DNA of 64,000 nucleotides from CAVZZG01 sp963779685. Its GTDB lineage: Bacteria; Actinomycetota; Thermoleophilia; Gaiellales; F1-60-MAGs149. Position numbers and translations under genes: made by a program. Where the stretch lies: positions 2,108,001-2,172,000 of the forward strand of contig CAVZZG010000003.1 in NCBI GenBank assembly GCA_963779685.1, given 5' to 3'. The notes beneath the pieces are model-generated. The model was not told the DNA's origin. It did not search any database and saw nothing but the letters and a program-made list of their open reading frames with translations. Below are positions 1 to 7,729 of the stretch, piece by piece; positions within the stretch are counted from its first letter, which is position 1, and every line of letters starts with the position of its first letter.

Positions 1-303
1 GGGGTCGGAAGGGGCGCCGGCTGGCACGTGGTCTCCGACGACCGCGGGGCGCAGGCGCAACCCCAGCGGCCCGACGGTGTCGGCGATGAACTCCCGGTCG
101 AGATGATCGAGGGAGACCTGCACGTCGATCACATCCTTCGCCGCCAGGCCCGGCACGGATGTCGAGCCGATGTGGTCGATCCGCACTGCCCGCTCGCCGA
201 GGGCCGAGGCCAGCGACCCGGCCAGGCGCTCGAACGCGGCCGGCCACTCCGCCCGGTAGGGAACGATCTCAATGCGCGACGGCACCGGCCGGTGGGACGC
301 CAT
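1..303 (-). CDS. GrpB-family (UPF0157) protein, C-terminus cut by window edge
   Basis: Reading the minus strand from the ATG at 303 gives 101 codons open to the window edge. The N-terminus carries the hallmark stretch of the GrpB/UPF0157 family, which belongs to the nucleotidyltransferase-like fold: IEIVPYRAEWPAAFERLA near residue 10, followed by IDHIGSTSVPGLAAKDVIDV near residue 45. The GSTSVPGLAAKxxID block is the family signature. The biochemical role of GrpB-like proteins is poorly defined. Nothing in the visible part is broken. The gene lies downstream of the hydrolase gene at 690-2723 on the same strand, but 386 bp of repeat-rich DNA separates them, so co-transcription is doubtful. Confidence 0.8.
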   Translation of the reverse strand, partial: MASHRPVPSRIEIVPYRAEWPAAFERLAGSLASALGERAVRIDHIGSTSVPGLAAKDVIDVQVSLDHLDREFIADTVGPLGLRLRPAVVGDHVPAGAPSDP

Positions 304-357
304 GGCCGGATGATGCCCGCTCCACCCCACCGCGCCCCGGCGGCGCCTCGTGCGAAT

Positions 358-691
358 TTCGCGGCACGGCACGCAACGTCGCAGGTCTCACCCCGTGCGC
401 CTTCCGCGACATTCCGTCACGAGTCCGACTGCCCGGCGCTAGGTCGGATGCGGCGTTCGCGGCACGGCACGCAACGTCGCAGGTCAGCGTGCGTGCGAGG
501 ATCGCGACGAACGGCGTGGCCCGAGCGCAAACCGGTTGTCGACGACGGCTGGGGAGCCGGCGGCGGGTGTCACCGAGGGCGCACGAAGTGAGGAGTGCGA
601 CGTTGCGTGCCGGGCCGCGAACTCCGCAGAGGAGTGTCGCGGAATCCGCGCCGCGAGCGACGTGCGGCGTTGCGTGCCGGGCCGCGAACTC
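358..691. repeat. Array of four ~58-bp repeats, two direct and two inverted
   Basis: The gene-free stretch 304-689 is mostly this array. Two forward copies start at 358 and 456 with TTCGCGGCACGGCACGCAAC, and the same unit occurs inverted ending at 625 and 691. Similarity continues past this core for about 58 bp and ends near TTCCGCGACA. The two orientations face each other, so the whole block could fold into long alternative hairpins. The last copy overlaps the stop codon of the 690-2723 gene. No open frame in the block looks like protein. A related unit forms the palindrome at 11172-11250. Confidence 0.8.
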
Positions 692-2723
692 AGCAGTGGT
701 CGCGCGGGAAGCGGTGCTCCCAGGTGCGGCTGAAGAGGGGGGCGCCGTCCTCGCTGACGTCGAGGATGGAGGTCGTCAGGAACTCCGACGCCGTGCAGGT
801 CATCGTGCCGGTGGCGCGGATCTCGACCTTCCAGTCGCCGCGGGCGGAGGTGGACGTGTTCTCGACGTAGACGCGGGCCGACAGCGGCTGGCCGTCGTGG
901 ATCGAGTAGGTCGCGACGGACGTGTCCTCGTACTCGATGCCGTTCGGGAGCCGGGTGAGCCCGCCGCAGTCCCAGTCGAACACCAGGTCGGTACGGCCGG
1001 TGGCGAGGTCGCGAACGATGCGGCGCCCCCCGCCGGAGCCCGGGTGGAGCGTCTCCGTCACCAGCGGCTCCGGCTCGGCCGGCGCGTCGAGCGCGCGCAT
1101 CGCGGAGTCCTCCGGCCGCGGCGGCCGCACGGGCAGCATCAGGGAGCTCTGCCCGTCCCCGTGGCCGATCGTCAGCGTCGCCTCCTCGGGCGACGGCCAC
1201 GCGAGCGGCCAGTAGCACGGCGAGATCGACAGCCTCAGTCGGCTCCCGGCCCCGAACCGGTGCGCGATCGAGTCCATCACGACGGTCGCCGCAACCACCT
1301 CGCCGGGCACCAGCAGCTCCGGCTCGGCGTGCGACCGGCGATGACAGAGGTTCAGCTGCCCGCGCGTCACCAGCAGGACCGTGCCGTCCGAGCGCTCCTC
1401 GCAGAGCCGGGCCGAGACGAGCGCGAGCGGCCGATCGGCGCTGACGACCAGCCGGGCCTCCGGGAAGCCGAGGAGCTCGAGCGGCTCGTCCAGCGGCTGC
1501 GAGGAGAACGTCAGCGAGTGCGCATCCTCGACCCGCTGGTCGACGGGCAGGTCGGCCGAGCGCGCGTCGGCGCACCAGGCGCCGCCGTCCAGGCCGACCG
1601 TCTGCACGCTGGCGACCGATAGCCATCCGGCAGCGCCGACCGGGCCGCCGAGCGTGCGGTCACCGAGCCCCAGCACCCGTTCCTCGCCGAGCGGCGAGGG
1701 CCAGGCGGCCTCGGCGATCCACCGGCCCGGCCGCTCGGCCAGGTTCGCGGCCGGCGGGACGGACTCCTGGAGATAGGCGACCAGCATCGGCTCGTCGTCA
1801 CTGCCATTGTCGACGCCCTTCAGCCAGCGATCCCACCAGCGCACGAGCTCCGAGAGGATGCCGACCGCCGGCCCGGGCGCCCCGCGCACCGGGTCGTTGT
1901 GCCCCCACGGCCCGATGATCGCGCGCCGTGGAACGTCGAGGCCCTCCATCAGGCGCAGCGCCGAGTCGCGGTAGCCGTCCGTCCAGCCCGCGACGGCCAG
2001 CACCGGGCAGGCGATCTGGCCGAGATCGTCACGCACCGAGCCCTGCCGCCAGTACTCGTCGCGACGCTGGTGAGCCAGCCAGTGGCCGATCCACGGCTCG
2101 AGCTCGAGCCGCTCGAGCCACATCGCCCGCCAGCGCTCGCCGACCACCTCGGGGTCGGGCGGCCGCGCCTGCCACCCGTGCATGCACACCGACCACTGGA
2201 GCATGTCCATCGGGATGACGAGGCCGCCGCGGTAGTGGACGTCGTCCGCGAAGCGGTCGTCGGAGGCGTAGCAGGTGGCGATCGCCTTCAGGGCCGGCGG
2301 TCGCCGCGCCGCCACCTGCAGGCTGTTGAACCCGCTCCAGGAGTAGCCCATCATGCCGACGGCACCGGTGCACCACGGCTGGGCGGCGATCCAGGCGATC
2401 ACCTCCAGGCAGTCCAGCTGCTCCTGCTCCGTGTACTCGTCGGGGCAGAGACCCTCCGACTCGCCCGACCCGCGGATGTCCACGCGCACGCCGGCGTGGC
2501 CGTGGCCGGCGAACCACACCATCTGCTGGTGGTCGCCGCTCGCCGTACCGTCGTTGAGCCGGTAGGGGAGGTACTCGAGCACGGCCGGCACGGGATCGGC
2601 ATCGGCGTCGTCGGGCAGCCACACGCGCGCGGCGAGGCGCGTGCCGTCGGCCATCTCGATGAACAGCCCGGTCAGCACCACCGGCCGGCGGGGGAACTCG
2701 GACAAGACGGTGACCCCGGTCAT
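690..2723 (-). CDS. CocE/NonD family (peptidase S15-like) serine hydrolase
   Basis: This 677-residue alpha/beta hydrolase belongs to the CocE/NonD, X-Pro dipeptidyl-peptidase-like family, whose members cleave esters or amides such as cocaine, glutaryl-7-ACA and acyl amino acids. The nucleophile motif G-Y-S-W-S-G lies at residues 126-131, with Ser128 the likely nucleophile. The acid is probably Asp in AGWTDGYRD and the base His in GPWGHNDP. The C-terminal third is the beta-rich PepX_C-type domain. The ATG at 2723 was chosen because the open frame further upstream runs through the promoter and start of the divergent P450. No signal peptide is visible, so it should be cytoplasmic. The substrate is unknown. 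Its divergence from an aromatic-type oxygenase operon suggests it releases an ester-linked substrate. Confidence 0.9.
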   Translation of the reverse strand: MTGVTVLSEFPRRPVVLTGLFIEMADGTRLAARVWLPDDADADPVPAVLEYLPYRLNDGTASGDHQQMVWFAGHGHAGVRVDIRGSGESEGLCPDEYTEQEQLDCLEVIAWIAAQPWCTGAVGMMGYSWSGFNSLQVAARRPPALKAIATCYASDDRFADDVHYRGGLVIPMDMLQWSVCMHGWQARPPDPEVVGERWRAMWLERLELEPWIGHWLAHQRRDEYWRQGSVRDDLGQIACPVLAVAGWTDGYRDSALRLMEGLDVPRRAIIGPWGHNDPVRGAPGPAVGILSELVRWWDRWLKGVDNGSDDEPMLVAYLQESVPPAANLAERPGRWIAEAAWPSPLGEERVLGLGDRTLGGPVGAAGWLSVASVQTVGLDGGAWCADARSADLPVDQRVEDAHSLTFSSQPLDEPLELLGFPEARLVVSADRPLALVSARLCEERSDGTVLLVTRGQLNLCHRRSHAEPELLVPGEVVAATVVMDSIAHRFGAGSRLRLSISPCYWPLAWPSPEEATLTIGHGDGQSSLMLPVRPPRPEDSAMRALDAPAEPEPLVTETLHPGSGGGRRIVRDLATGRTDLVFDWDCGGLTRLPNGIEYEDTSVATYSIHDGQPLSARVYVENTSTSARGDWKVEIRATGTMTCTASEFLTTSILDVSEDGAPLFSRTWEHRFPRDHC

Positions 2724-2753
2724 GCGCGCCCGGATGGTGACAGACTGCCGGTG

Positions 2754-2781
2754 TTGACTCCCGCGCCCGATTGGATACATT
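2754..2781 (+). promoter_or_regulatory. Predicted sigma-A-type promoter of the P450 operon
   Basis: TTGACT at 2754-2759 and TACATT at 2776-2781 are separated by 16 bp. Transcription would begin near 2788, directly at the Shine-Dalgarno sequence GGAGGTGA (2788-2795). The TTG at 2771 lies inside this promoter and is therefore an unlikely translation start. Confidence 0.55.
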
Positions 2782-2803
2782 ATCCACGGAGGTGAGCGAA
2801 GCA

Positions 2804-4063
2804 TTGCGTCAGATCGACCTCTCCGATCACGACCTGTTCGTCGACCACGCGCCGCACGAGCTGTTCGACGAGCTACGCCGGGACGCGCCGGTCTACTGGA
2901 ACCCGGAACGGCCACCCCGCCACGGCTTCTGGGCCGTCACCCGCTACGACGACATCGTCGAGGTGCTGAAGGACACCGACACGTTCTCGAGCGCGGCGGG
3001 CGGTATCACGCTCGAGGAGCCGGCGTCGGACGAGCTCGACCTGCGACGCAACTTCCTCGAGCTCGACCCGCCCGACCACGGCCGGTTCCGCAAGGTGCTC
3101 GCCCCGGACTTCACGCCGAAGGCCGTGCGCCGCTGGGAGGACTGGCTGCGCGACCTGGTGCGCCACAACCTCGACGAGGTGCTGCCGAAGCTCGAGTTCG
3201 ACTTCGTCGAGGAGATCGCCGCGCCGGTGCCGATCCGTGTGCTCGGCCACATCATGGGCGTGCCCGACGAACACCACGAGCGGCTGATCGTCCTCTCCGA
3301 CAGCCTCATCAACAACAACGATCCGGAGCTCTCGAGCGTCGCCGCCGACTCGCCGGAGTCAGATGAGTTCCGGTACGAGCCGTTCCGCAGCCCGGACGCG
3401 CGCGAGATCGTCGAGATCGGCCGGCAGCTGTTCGACGAACGCCGGCGCGCGCCCCGCGAGGACGTCGTCAGCTACCTCGTCAGCGCCGACCCCGAGGGCG
3501 GGCCCTACACCCAGCGCGAGCTCGAGATCAACTTCGTGACCATGATGGTGGCGGGGAACGAGACGACCCGCTCGGCGATGGGCCAGGGCATGCTCGCGTT
3601 CTGCCAGAACCCCGACCAGTGGCAGCTCATCCGCGAGCACCGCGGTCTCATCGGAGCGGCCGCCGACGAGATGATCCGGTACGCGGCGCCCGTGTGGCAC
3701 TTCCGCCGCACCGCAACCCGCGACGTCACGCTCGCGGGCCAGCAGATCCACCAGGGCGACAAGGTCGTGATCTGGTTCGCGTCCGCCAACCGGGATGCCT
3801 CCCACTTCCCCGATCCGCACCGCTTCGACGTCACCCGGCCGGCCAGCAAGCACACGCACTGCTCGTTCGGCCGCGGCGGGCCCCACTACTGCATCGGCGC
3901 GCACCTCGCCACCATGGAGGTGCGGGTGCTGCTCGAGGAGCTCGTGCCGCGGGTGGCGGCGATCGAGCTGACGGGCGAGCCACGCCGCGTGCGCTCGAAC
4001 TTCGCGAACGGGCTCAAGACCCTGCCCGTGCGCGTCACCCTCGACCAGGAAGCGAAGCGATGA
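2804..4063 (+). CDS. Cytochrome P450 (bacterial soluble type)
   Basis: This is a 419-residue soluble P450 monooxygenase. It shows the I-helix oxygen-activation motif AGNETTR, the K-helix ExxR in DEMIRYAAP, and the heme loop FGRGGPHYCIGAH, with Cys363 as thiolate ligand. Length and motifs match bacterial class I enzymes fed by ferredoxin, but no ferredoxin or reductase gene is adjacent. The TTG at 2804 is preferred because a full Shine-Dalgarno match GGAGGTGA ends 8 bases upstream; in-frame alternatives are GTG 2792 and TTG 2771. The stop overlaps the next start as ATGA, so the two genes should be translationally coupled and act on the same, probably aromatic or terpenoid, substrate. Confidence 0.92.
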   Translation: MRQIDLSDHDLFVDHAPHELFDELRRDAPVYWNPERPPRHGFWAVTRYDDIVEVLKDTDTFSSAAGGITLEEPASDELDLRRNFLELDPPDHGRFRKVLAPDFTPKAVRRWEDWLRDLVRHNLDEVLPKLEFDFVEEIAAPVPIRVLGHIMGVPDEHHERLIVLSDSLINNNDPELSSVAADSPESDEFRYEPFRSPDAREIVEIGRQLFDERRRAPREDVVSYLVSADPEGGPYTQRELEINFVTMMVAGNETTRSAMGQGMLAFCQNPDQWQLIREHRGLIGAAADEMIRYAAPVWHFRRTATRDVTLAGQQIHQGDKVVIWFASANRDASHFPDPHRFDVTRPASKHTHCSFGRGGPHYCIGAHLATMEVRVLLEELVPRVAAIELTGEPRRVRSNFANGLKTLPVRVTLDQEAKR

Positions 4064-6459
4064 TCCAGCTCCGCAAGATCGACCACGTCTGCCTGAACGT
4101 GGTCGACGTCGCCGACGCGGCGCGCCGCTACGGCCTGCAGTTCGGCCTCACGATCCGCGAGTCCAGCGCCGACCGGGCGACGCTGGCGTGCGACTACGAG
4201 CCCTACTCGCTCGAGCTGGTGCGATGCGACAGCGAGGAGCTGCTCGGCTTCGCCCACTGCGCGTGGCAGCTGCGCCGGTCGGTCTCGCTGGACGCCGCGC
4301 GCGCTCACCTCGACGGCGTCGGCGCCGACTGGGACGATCAGGGCGACACGCTCGTCGTCCGCGACCCGGAGGGGTTCGAGCAGCACGTCGTCGCCTATCA
4401 CGACGATCCCGATCGCCGGCCCCCGATCGCCCGCGCCACCGACAGCCTGCCGGGGCTGCGGCCGCGCAAGCTCGGCCACATCAACCGGCTGACGGCCGAC
4501 ATGGGAGCGGCCACCCGGTTCTACACGGACGTGCTCGGGATGGACATCGCCGACTATCTCGGCGACGCCGGCACCTGGTTCCACTGCAACCCCGAGCACC
4601 ACCAGATGGCGCTGGTGAACGTCGGCTACGCGCACTTCCACCACGTCGCGTTCGACTACTACGACTTCGGCACGCTCCGGGCGCTGTTCGACAACCTCGC
4701 CCAGCACGGACGCTGGCTGTCGTGGGGCCCGGTGCGCCACGGCATCGCCCAGAACATCTGCGGCTACGCGCGCATCACCGAGGAGCCGCTGCACGTCGAG
4801 TGCTACGTCGACATGGAGCAGCTCGAGCCGGAGCACCAGCCACGCCACTGGCCGGACGACCGGCACTCGTCCAACACCTGGGGGCCGCTGCCGCCGCGCT
4901 CCTACTTCCGCTTCGACGCCGAGGCGATCGAGTCCGAGCGCGAGAGCCGCGAGACCGCCGGCGTCCCGCTTCCCCCCTCTCGCACCGGGTGGGCTGAGAC
5001 GATGTCGATCACACCGTCCGTCGCCGCTCGCACCGGCGCCCAGTACCTCCAGGACCTCGCCACTGACGAGCGCGAGCTGTGGCTCGAGGGCGAGCGCGTC
5101 ACCCGCCCGCTCGACCATCCCAAACTGCGCGGGGCGGCCGAGACGATGGCCCGCGTATACGACCTGCAGCACGAGCACGCCGCCGACTGCCTCGTGCCGA
5201 GCCCCGACGACGGCCGGCTCGTCAACGCCACGCACATCGTCCCGCGCTCGCGCGAGGACCTCGAGCGCCGTCGTCGCGCCATCGAGGTGGTGGCGTCGTT
5301 CACCTGCGGGATCATGGGCCGCACCCCCGACTACCTGAACGTCACGTTCGCGTGCTTCGCCGGTCGCGCCGACGTCTGGGCCCGTCGCGGCAACGAGCAG
5401 GGCGCCGCCAACCTGGTCGCCTACCAGAAGCTGATGCGCGACCGCGACCTTTCGACCACGCACTGCATCATCAACCCGCAGGTCGACCGCTCGGTGCCCG
5501 AGGCCGAGCAGGCCGCCGGCCAGGTCGCCCTGCACAAGGTGGCCGACACCGCCGACGGCATCGTCGTGCGCGGCGCCCGCATGCTCGCAACCCTGGCGCC
5601 GTTCGCGGACGAGATGACGGTCTATCCGGGCTCGGACGTCCGCGTGGAGGACGGCCGCTACGCGCTGGCGTTCGCGATCCCGATGGGGACGCCCGGGCTG
5701 AAGCTGATCTGCCGCGACAGCTTCTCGAAGCAGCGCGATCCGTTCGACTACCCGCTCTCGACCCGGTTCGACGAGCAGGACGCGGTGGCGATCTTCGACG
5801 ACGTCGAGATCCCGCGCGATCGCGTGTTCCTGGACGGCGACACCGTCGGCTACTCCGAGGTGATCGCCGAGTGCGGGTGGCGCGGCCACATCATGCACCA
5901 GGCCTTCACGCGGGCGCACATGAAGCTCAGCTTCGCGTTCGGACTCGGACACCTGATCGCGCAGTCCACCGGTGTGGCGCGCTTCGACCACATCCAGGAG
6001 AAGCTCGGCCAGATCTGGAACATGGGCGAGCTGGCGCGCTCGGCTGTCGTGTCGGCCGAGGCCGGCTCCCACCTCGACGACGGCGGCGTGTGGTACCCCG
6101 ACGACCGGCCGTTCGTCGCGCTCCGCGGTGAGATGCCGAAGTGGTTGCCGCACGTCAACGAGCTGTTGCAGCTCATCGGCGGCGGCGGCTTCATGTGCAC
6201 GCCGACCCGAGCCGACCTGGACGGCCCGCTGGCGGAGCAGATCGCCATGTACTACCAGTCCGCCGGCGCGGACGCCGAGCGCCGGATCCGGCTCTTCCGG
6301 CTGGCGTGGGACTTCCTGGGCTCCGACCTGGGCGGCCGCTGCGAGCTGTACGAGCGTTTCTACCTGTCGGACTCGTTCCGGATGACGGCGCTCGCCTACA
6401 AGCTGGCCGACAAGGAGATGCCCGAGCGGCTGGTGGAGCAATTCCTAGTCGATGCGTAG
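4060..6459 (+). CDS. Fusion: extradiol (VOC) dioxygenase + HpaB-type flavin-dependent aromatic hydroxylase
   Basis: One uninterrupted frame encodes 799 residues with two enzymes. Residues 1-310 form a type I extradiol dioxygenase of two VOC domains; the second domain has the expected iron ligands His140 (LGHINR), His194/195 (FHHVAF) and Glu247 (HVECY). Residues 315-799 form a complete 4-hydroxyphenylacetate 3-monooxygenase-type (HpaB) acyl-CoA-dehydrogenase-fold hydroxylase, beginning at an in-frame ATG at 5002 and containing THCIINPQVDRS. HpaB enzymes use FADH2 from a separate reductase, and none is encoded nearby. The order suggests ortho-hydroxylation of a phenol to a catechol and immediate ring cleavage. 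A TGA in another frame at 4995-4997, just before ATG 5002, means a one-base error could have joined two genes. The start overlaps the P450 stop. Confidence 0.88.
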   Translation: MIQLRKIDHVCLNVVDVADAARRYGLQFGLTIRESSADRATLACDYEPYSLELVRCDSEELLGFAHCAWQLRRSVSLDAARAHLDGVGADWDDQGDTLVVRDPEGFEQHVVAYHDDPDRRPPIARATDSLPGLRPRKLGHINRLTADMGAATRFYTDVLGMDIADYLGDAGTWFHCNPEHHQMALVNVGYAHFHHVAFDYYDFGTLRALFDNLAQHGRWLSWGPVRHGIAQNICGYARITEEPLHVECYVDMEQLEPEHQPRHWPDDRHSSNTWGPLPPRSYFRFDAEAIESERESRETAGVPLPPSRTGWAETMSITPSVAARTGAQYLQDLATDERELWLEGERVTRPLDHPKLRGAAETMARVYDLQHEHAADCLVPSPDDGRLVNATHIVPRSREDLERRRRAIEVVASFTCGIMGRTPDYLNVTFACFAGRADVWARRGNEQGAANLVAYQKLMRDRDLSTTHCIINPQVDRSVPEAEQAAGQVALHKVADTADGIVVRGARMLATLAPFADEMTVYPGSDVRVEDGRYALAFAIPMGTPGLKLICRDSFSKQRDPFDYPLSTRFDEQDAVAIFDDVEIPRDRVFLDGDTVGYSEVIAECGWRGHIMHQAFTRAHMKLSFAFGLGHLIAQSTGVARFDHIQEKLGQIWNMGELARSAVVSAEAGSHLDDGGVWYPDDRPFVALRGEMPKWLPHVNELLQLIGGGGFMCTPTRADLDGPLAEQIAMYYQSAGADAERRIRLFRLAWDFLGSDLGGRCELYERFYLSDSFRMTALAYKLADKEMPERLVEQFLVDA

Positions 6460-6482
6460 GGACGTCGTCCCTACGCATCGAC
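6448..6482 (+). terminator. Perfect 16-bp hairpin overlapping the stop codon
   Basis: GTCGATGCGTAGGGAC at 6448-6463 pairs perfectly with 6467-6482 around a 3-base loop. The TAG stop (6457-6459) of the fusion gene lies in the left arm, so the last codons are part of the stem. No T-run follows, as is common in G+C-rich actinobacteria. It most likely ends the P450/fusion operon. Confidence 0.7.
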
Positions 6483-6612
6483 CTAATGGAACGGCGCGAA
6501 CCCAGGCAAAGCGCGACGAGTAGGTCATCCGAGCAACTGACGCTTTCATCGGACCGCGCAGGCCCTACGGCCGTCGCCCGCGCGCCCCAGCCGTCCGTCG
6601 TATCGTGGCGTT

Positions 6613-7038
6613 GTGAGCGGTGAGCTTCTTGTCGGAGCGCTGATCATCGTCGGCGTGGCGCTGTACTACGCGGTTGTCCTGGGCGCAATGCGACGGGTCC
6701 GGGTGGGATGGGAGCGCGACTACGTGGCGCGGACGCCGGTCAGACGTGAGGTTACGTCGCGGCTGCGGCTTCAGTACTCCCTCGGGCATGTCGCGTGCGC
6801 CATGGTGTTCGTCGCGGTGGCCGGCGTACTCGGCGTGCCGAAGGGGGTGGTCGCCTTCGTCGCGATGCTGTTCGCCGCAATGGCTTGGCTGTACGCGTCT
6901 GGCCGTTTCGATGTCGGACTGGCTCGCTGGGAGGGGCCCTGGTGGCGGGATTGCCTCGGCGTGCTTGCGCTCGCGGTTGGGCTCGCGCTCGTCCTCGCCG
7001 GGTTCCCGTCACTCACCGCGGCCGCCTCGGGCGGGTGA
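6613..7038 (+). CDS. Small integral membrane protein of unknown function
   Basis: The predicted 141-residue protein has a signal-anchor-like helix at residues 5-25 (LLVGALIIVGVALYYAVVLG), a basic stretch (residues 26-50), and three further hydrophobic helices (about 58-76, 78-95 and 112-133). I recognise no family. The GTG start has no clear Shine-Dalgarno sequence but lies just after GTATCGT, so it may be leaderless. It stands alone between the 6448 hairpin and a repeat copy at 7059. Its amino-acid composition and third-position G+C fit a real gene. The function is unknown. Confidence 0.6.
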   Translation: MSGELLVGALIIVGVALYYAVVLGAMRRVRVGWERDYVARTPVRREVTSRLRLQYSLGHVACAMVFVAVAGVLGVPKGVVAFVAMLFAAMAWLYASGRFDVGLARWEGPWWRDCLGVLALAVGLALVLAGFPSLTAAASGG

Positions 7039-7058
7039 CCGCCCGCGGAGTAGGCGGC

Positions 7059-7390
7059 GGATGGTCCGGCGTGAAGACGCACTGCGAGGTTCGGCGTCTC
7101 TGAGTTAGCTCGCACCGCGACCGGCGCGGCGGCGGCGCCACTGATTCACAAGACTGTGCCCGTAGAAGATCACGATGATCACCGAAACGAAGAGGTTCAC
7201 CCAGTGTGGCCCTCGCCCTGTGAACCAAGCAAGGAGCACGACGCCCCAGCCAATGGCGATCGGGGCACGGATCAGCAGGCGACGCCCGTCTGGGCCGAGG
7301 CGGTGCCACCACTTCATGCTCCGAGCGTGGCACCCGGCGCATGGCCGGTCAAGGGATGGTTGGGCGTCAAGACGAACTGCGAGGCCCGGC
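7059..7390. repeat. Pair of 37-bp direct repeats flanking a small gene
   Basis: The 37-bp segments 7059-7095 and 7354-7390 match at 31 positions by eye; both contain AAGACG, ACTGCGAGG and CGGC. They lie 295 bp apart and bracket the small membrane-protein gene at 7105-7317. They could mark a small duplicated or mobile unit, or be two copies of a dispersed intergenic repeat. The second copy shares GGCCCGGCA with the repeats at 358-691 and 11172-11250. Confidence 0.6.
7105..7317 (-). CDS. Small two-helix membrane protein, unknown
   Basis: From the ATG at 7317 the frame encodes 70 residues. There is a short basic N-terminus (MKWWHRLGPDGRRLL), a hydrophobic helix at about residues 15-33, a second at about 38-55, and a basic C-terminal tail (QWRRRRAG) that should be cytoplasmic. 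No family is recognised. The open frame extends upstream to 7392, but that part crosses a repeat copy and has non-protein-like composition. The gene is bracketed by the 37-bp direct repeats at 7059 and 7354. The function is unknown. Confidence 0.5.
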   Translation of the reverse strand: MKWWHRLGPDGRRLLIRAPIAIGWGVVLLAWFTGRGPHWVNLFVSVIIVIFYGHSLVNQWRRRRAGRGAS

Positions 7391-7450
7391 ATAGCTGCGT
7401 TCGGCGAACGAGGGATCTTGCGACAACCTGGTACAAGTAATCTGGGCGGC

Positions 7451-7591
7451 GTGCCGGACGAGAAGGAGCCTTTCTACAAACGAACGTGGTTCCTACTCTT
7501 CGCCATCTTCGCTGGCACGTGGCTGGCCTTCGATGTGGTGGGCGCGATCTGGATGATCCACGACGGCTACTCGCTCAGCGACGTTCCTTGA
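7451..7591 (+). CDS. 46-residue single-pass membrane protein
   Basis: The GTG at 7451 opens 46 codons with a charged N-terminus (PDEKEPFYKRT), one hydrophobic helix (about residues 13-34) and a short polar tail. A hairpin at 7608-7632 follows the stop, which supports a real transcription unit. No clear Shine-Dalgarno sequence is visible. No family is recognised, and the small size keeps this a tentative gene. Confidence 0.45.
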   Translation: MPDEKEPFYKRTWFLLFAIFAGTWLAFDVVGAIWMIHDGYSLSDVP

Positions 7592-7607
7592 TCTTCGCGT
7601 TCAAGGG

Positions 7608-7632
7608 CGTCGAGCGCTGCGAATGCTCGACG
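7608..7632 (+). terminator. Hairpin after the 46-residue gene
   Basis: CGTCGAGC at 7608-7615 pairs perfectly with GCTCGACG at 7625-7632 around a 9-base loop. It begins 17 bases after the stop of the small membrane gene. No T-run follows. The rest of 7633-7729 shows nothing recognisable. Confidence 0.45.
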
Positions 7633-7729
7633 TTGCCCTCCACGTGACCCATTTCGGTTGAATGGGCCATCTGGGGGCTACGCCGTCAGACGAACCACTA
7701 CCCGGAGCTCCGCCTAGCATCCGTCGCCG

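Noticed and set aside
358..691. Possible CRISPR array
   Set aside because: Only four copies, in two orientations, with unequal spacing and diverged repeat ends; CRISPR repeats are uniform and one-directional. No cas genes are in the window.
2724..2915. Longer N-terminus for the CocE-type hydrolase
   Set aside because: It would run through the divergent promoter and the P450 start; the extra residues are Arg/Pro-rich without similarity.
3886..6441. Very long open frame opposite the dioxygenase-hydroxylase gene (851 codons)
   Set aside because: It is an antisense shadow of a high-G+C gene: composition is Val/Arg/His/Gly-rich, with no domain, while the forward frame has complete enzyme motifs.
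6483..6612. Possible tRNA or small RNA gene between the hairpin and the 6613 gene
   Set aside because: No cloverleaf-like pairing, TTCGA-type loop or conserved element was found by reading both strands.
7059..7390. Integron-like gene cassette (GTTGGGC near 7359 fits the GTTRRRY core)
   Set aside because: The first copy lacks the core site, the repeats do not have attC-like paired core sites, and no integrase is present.
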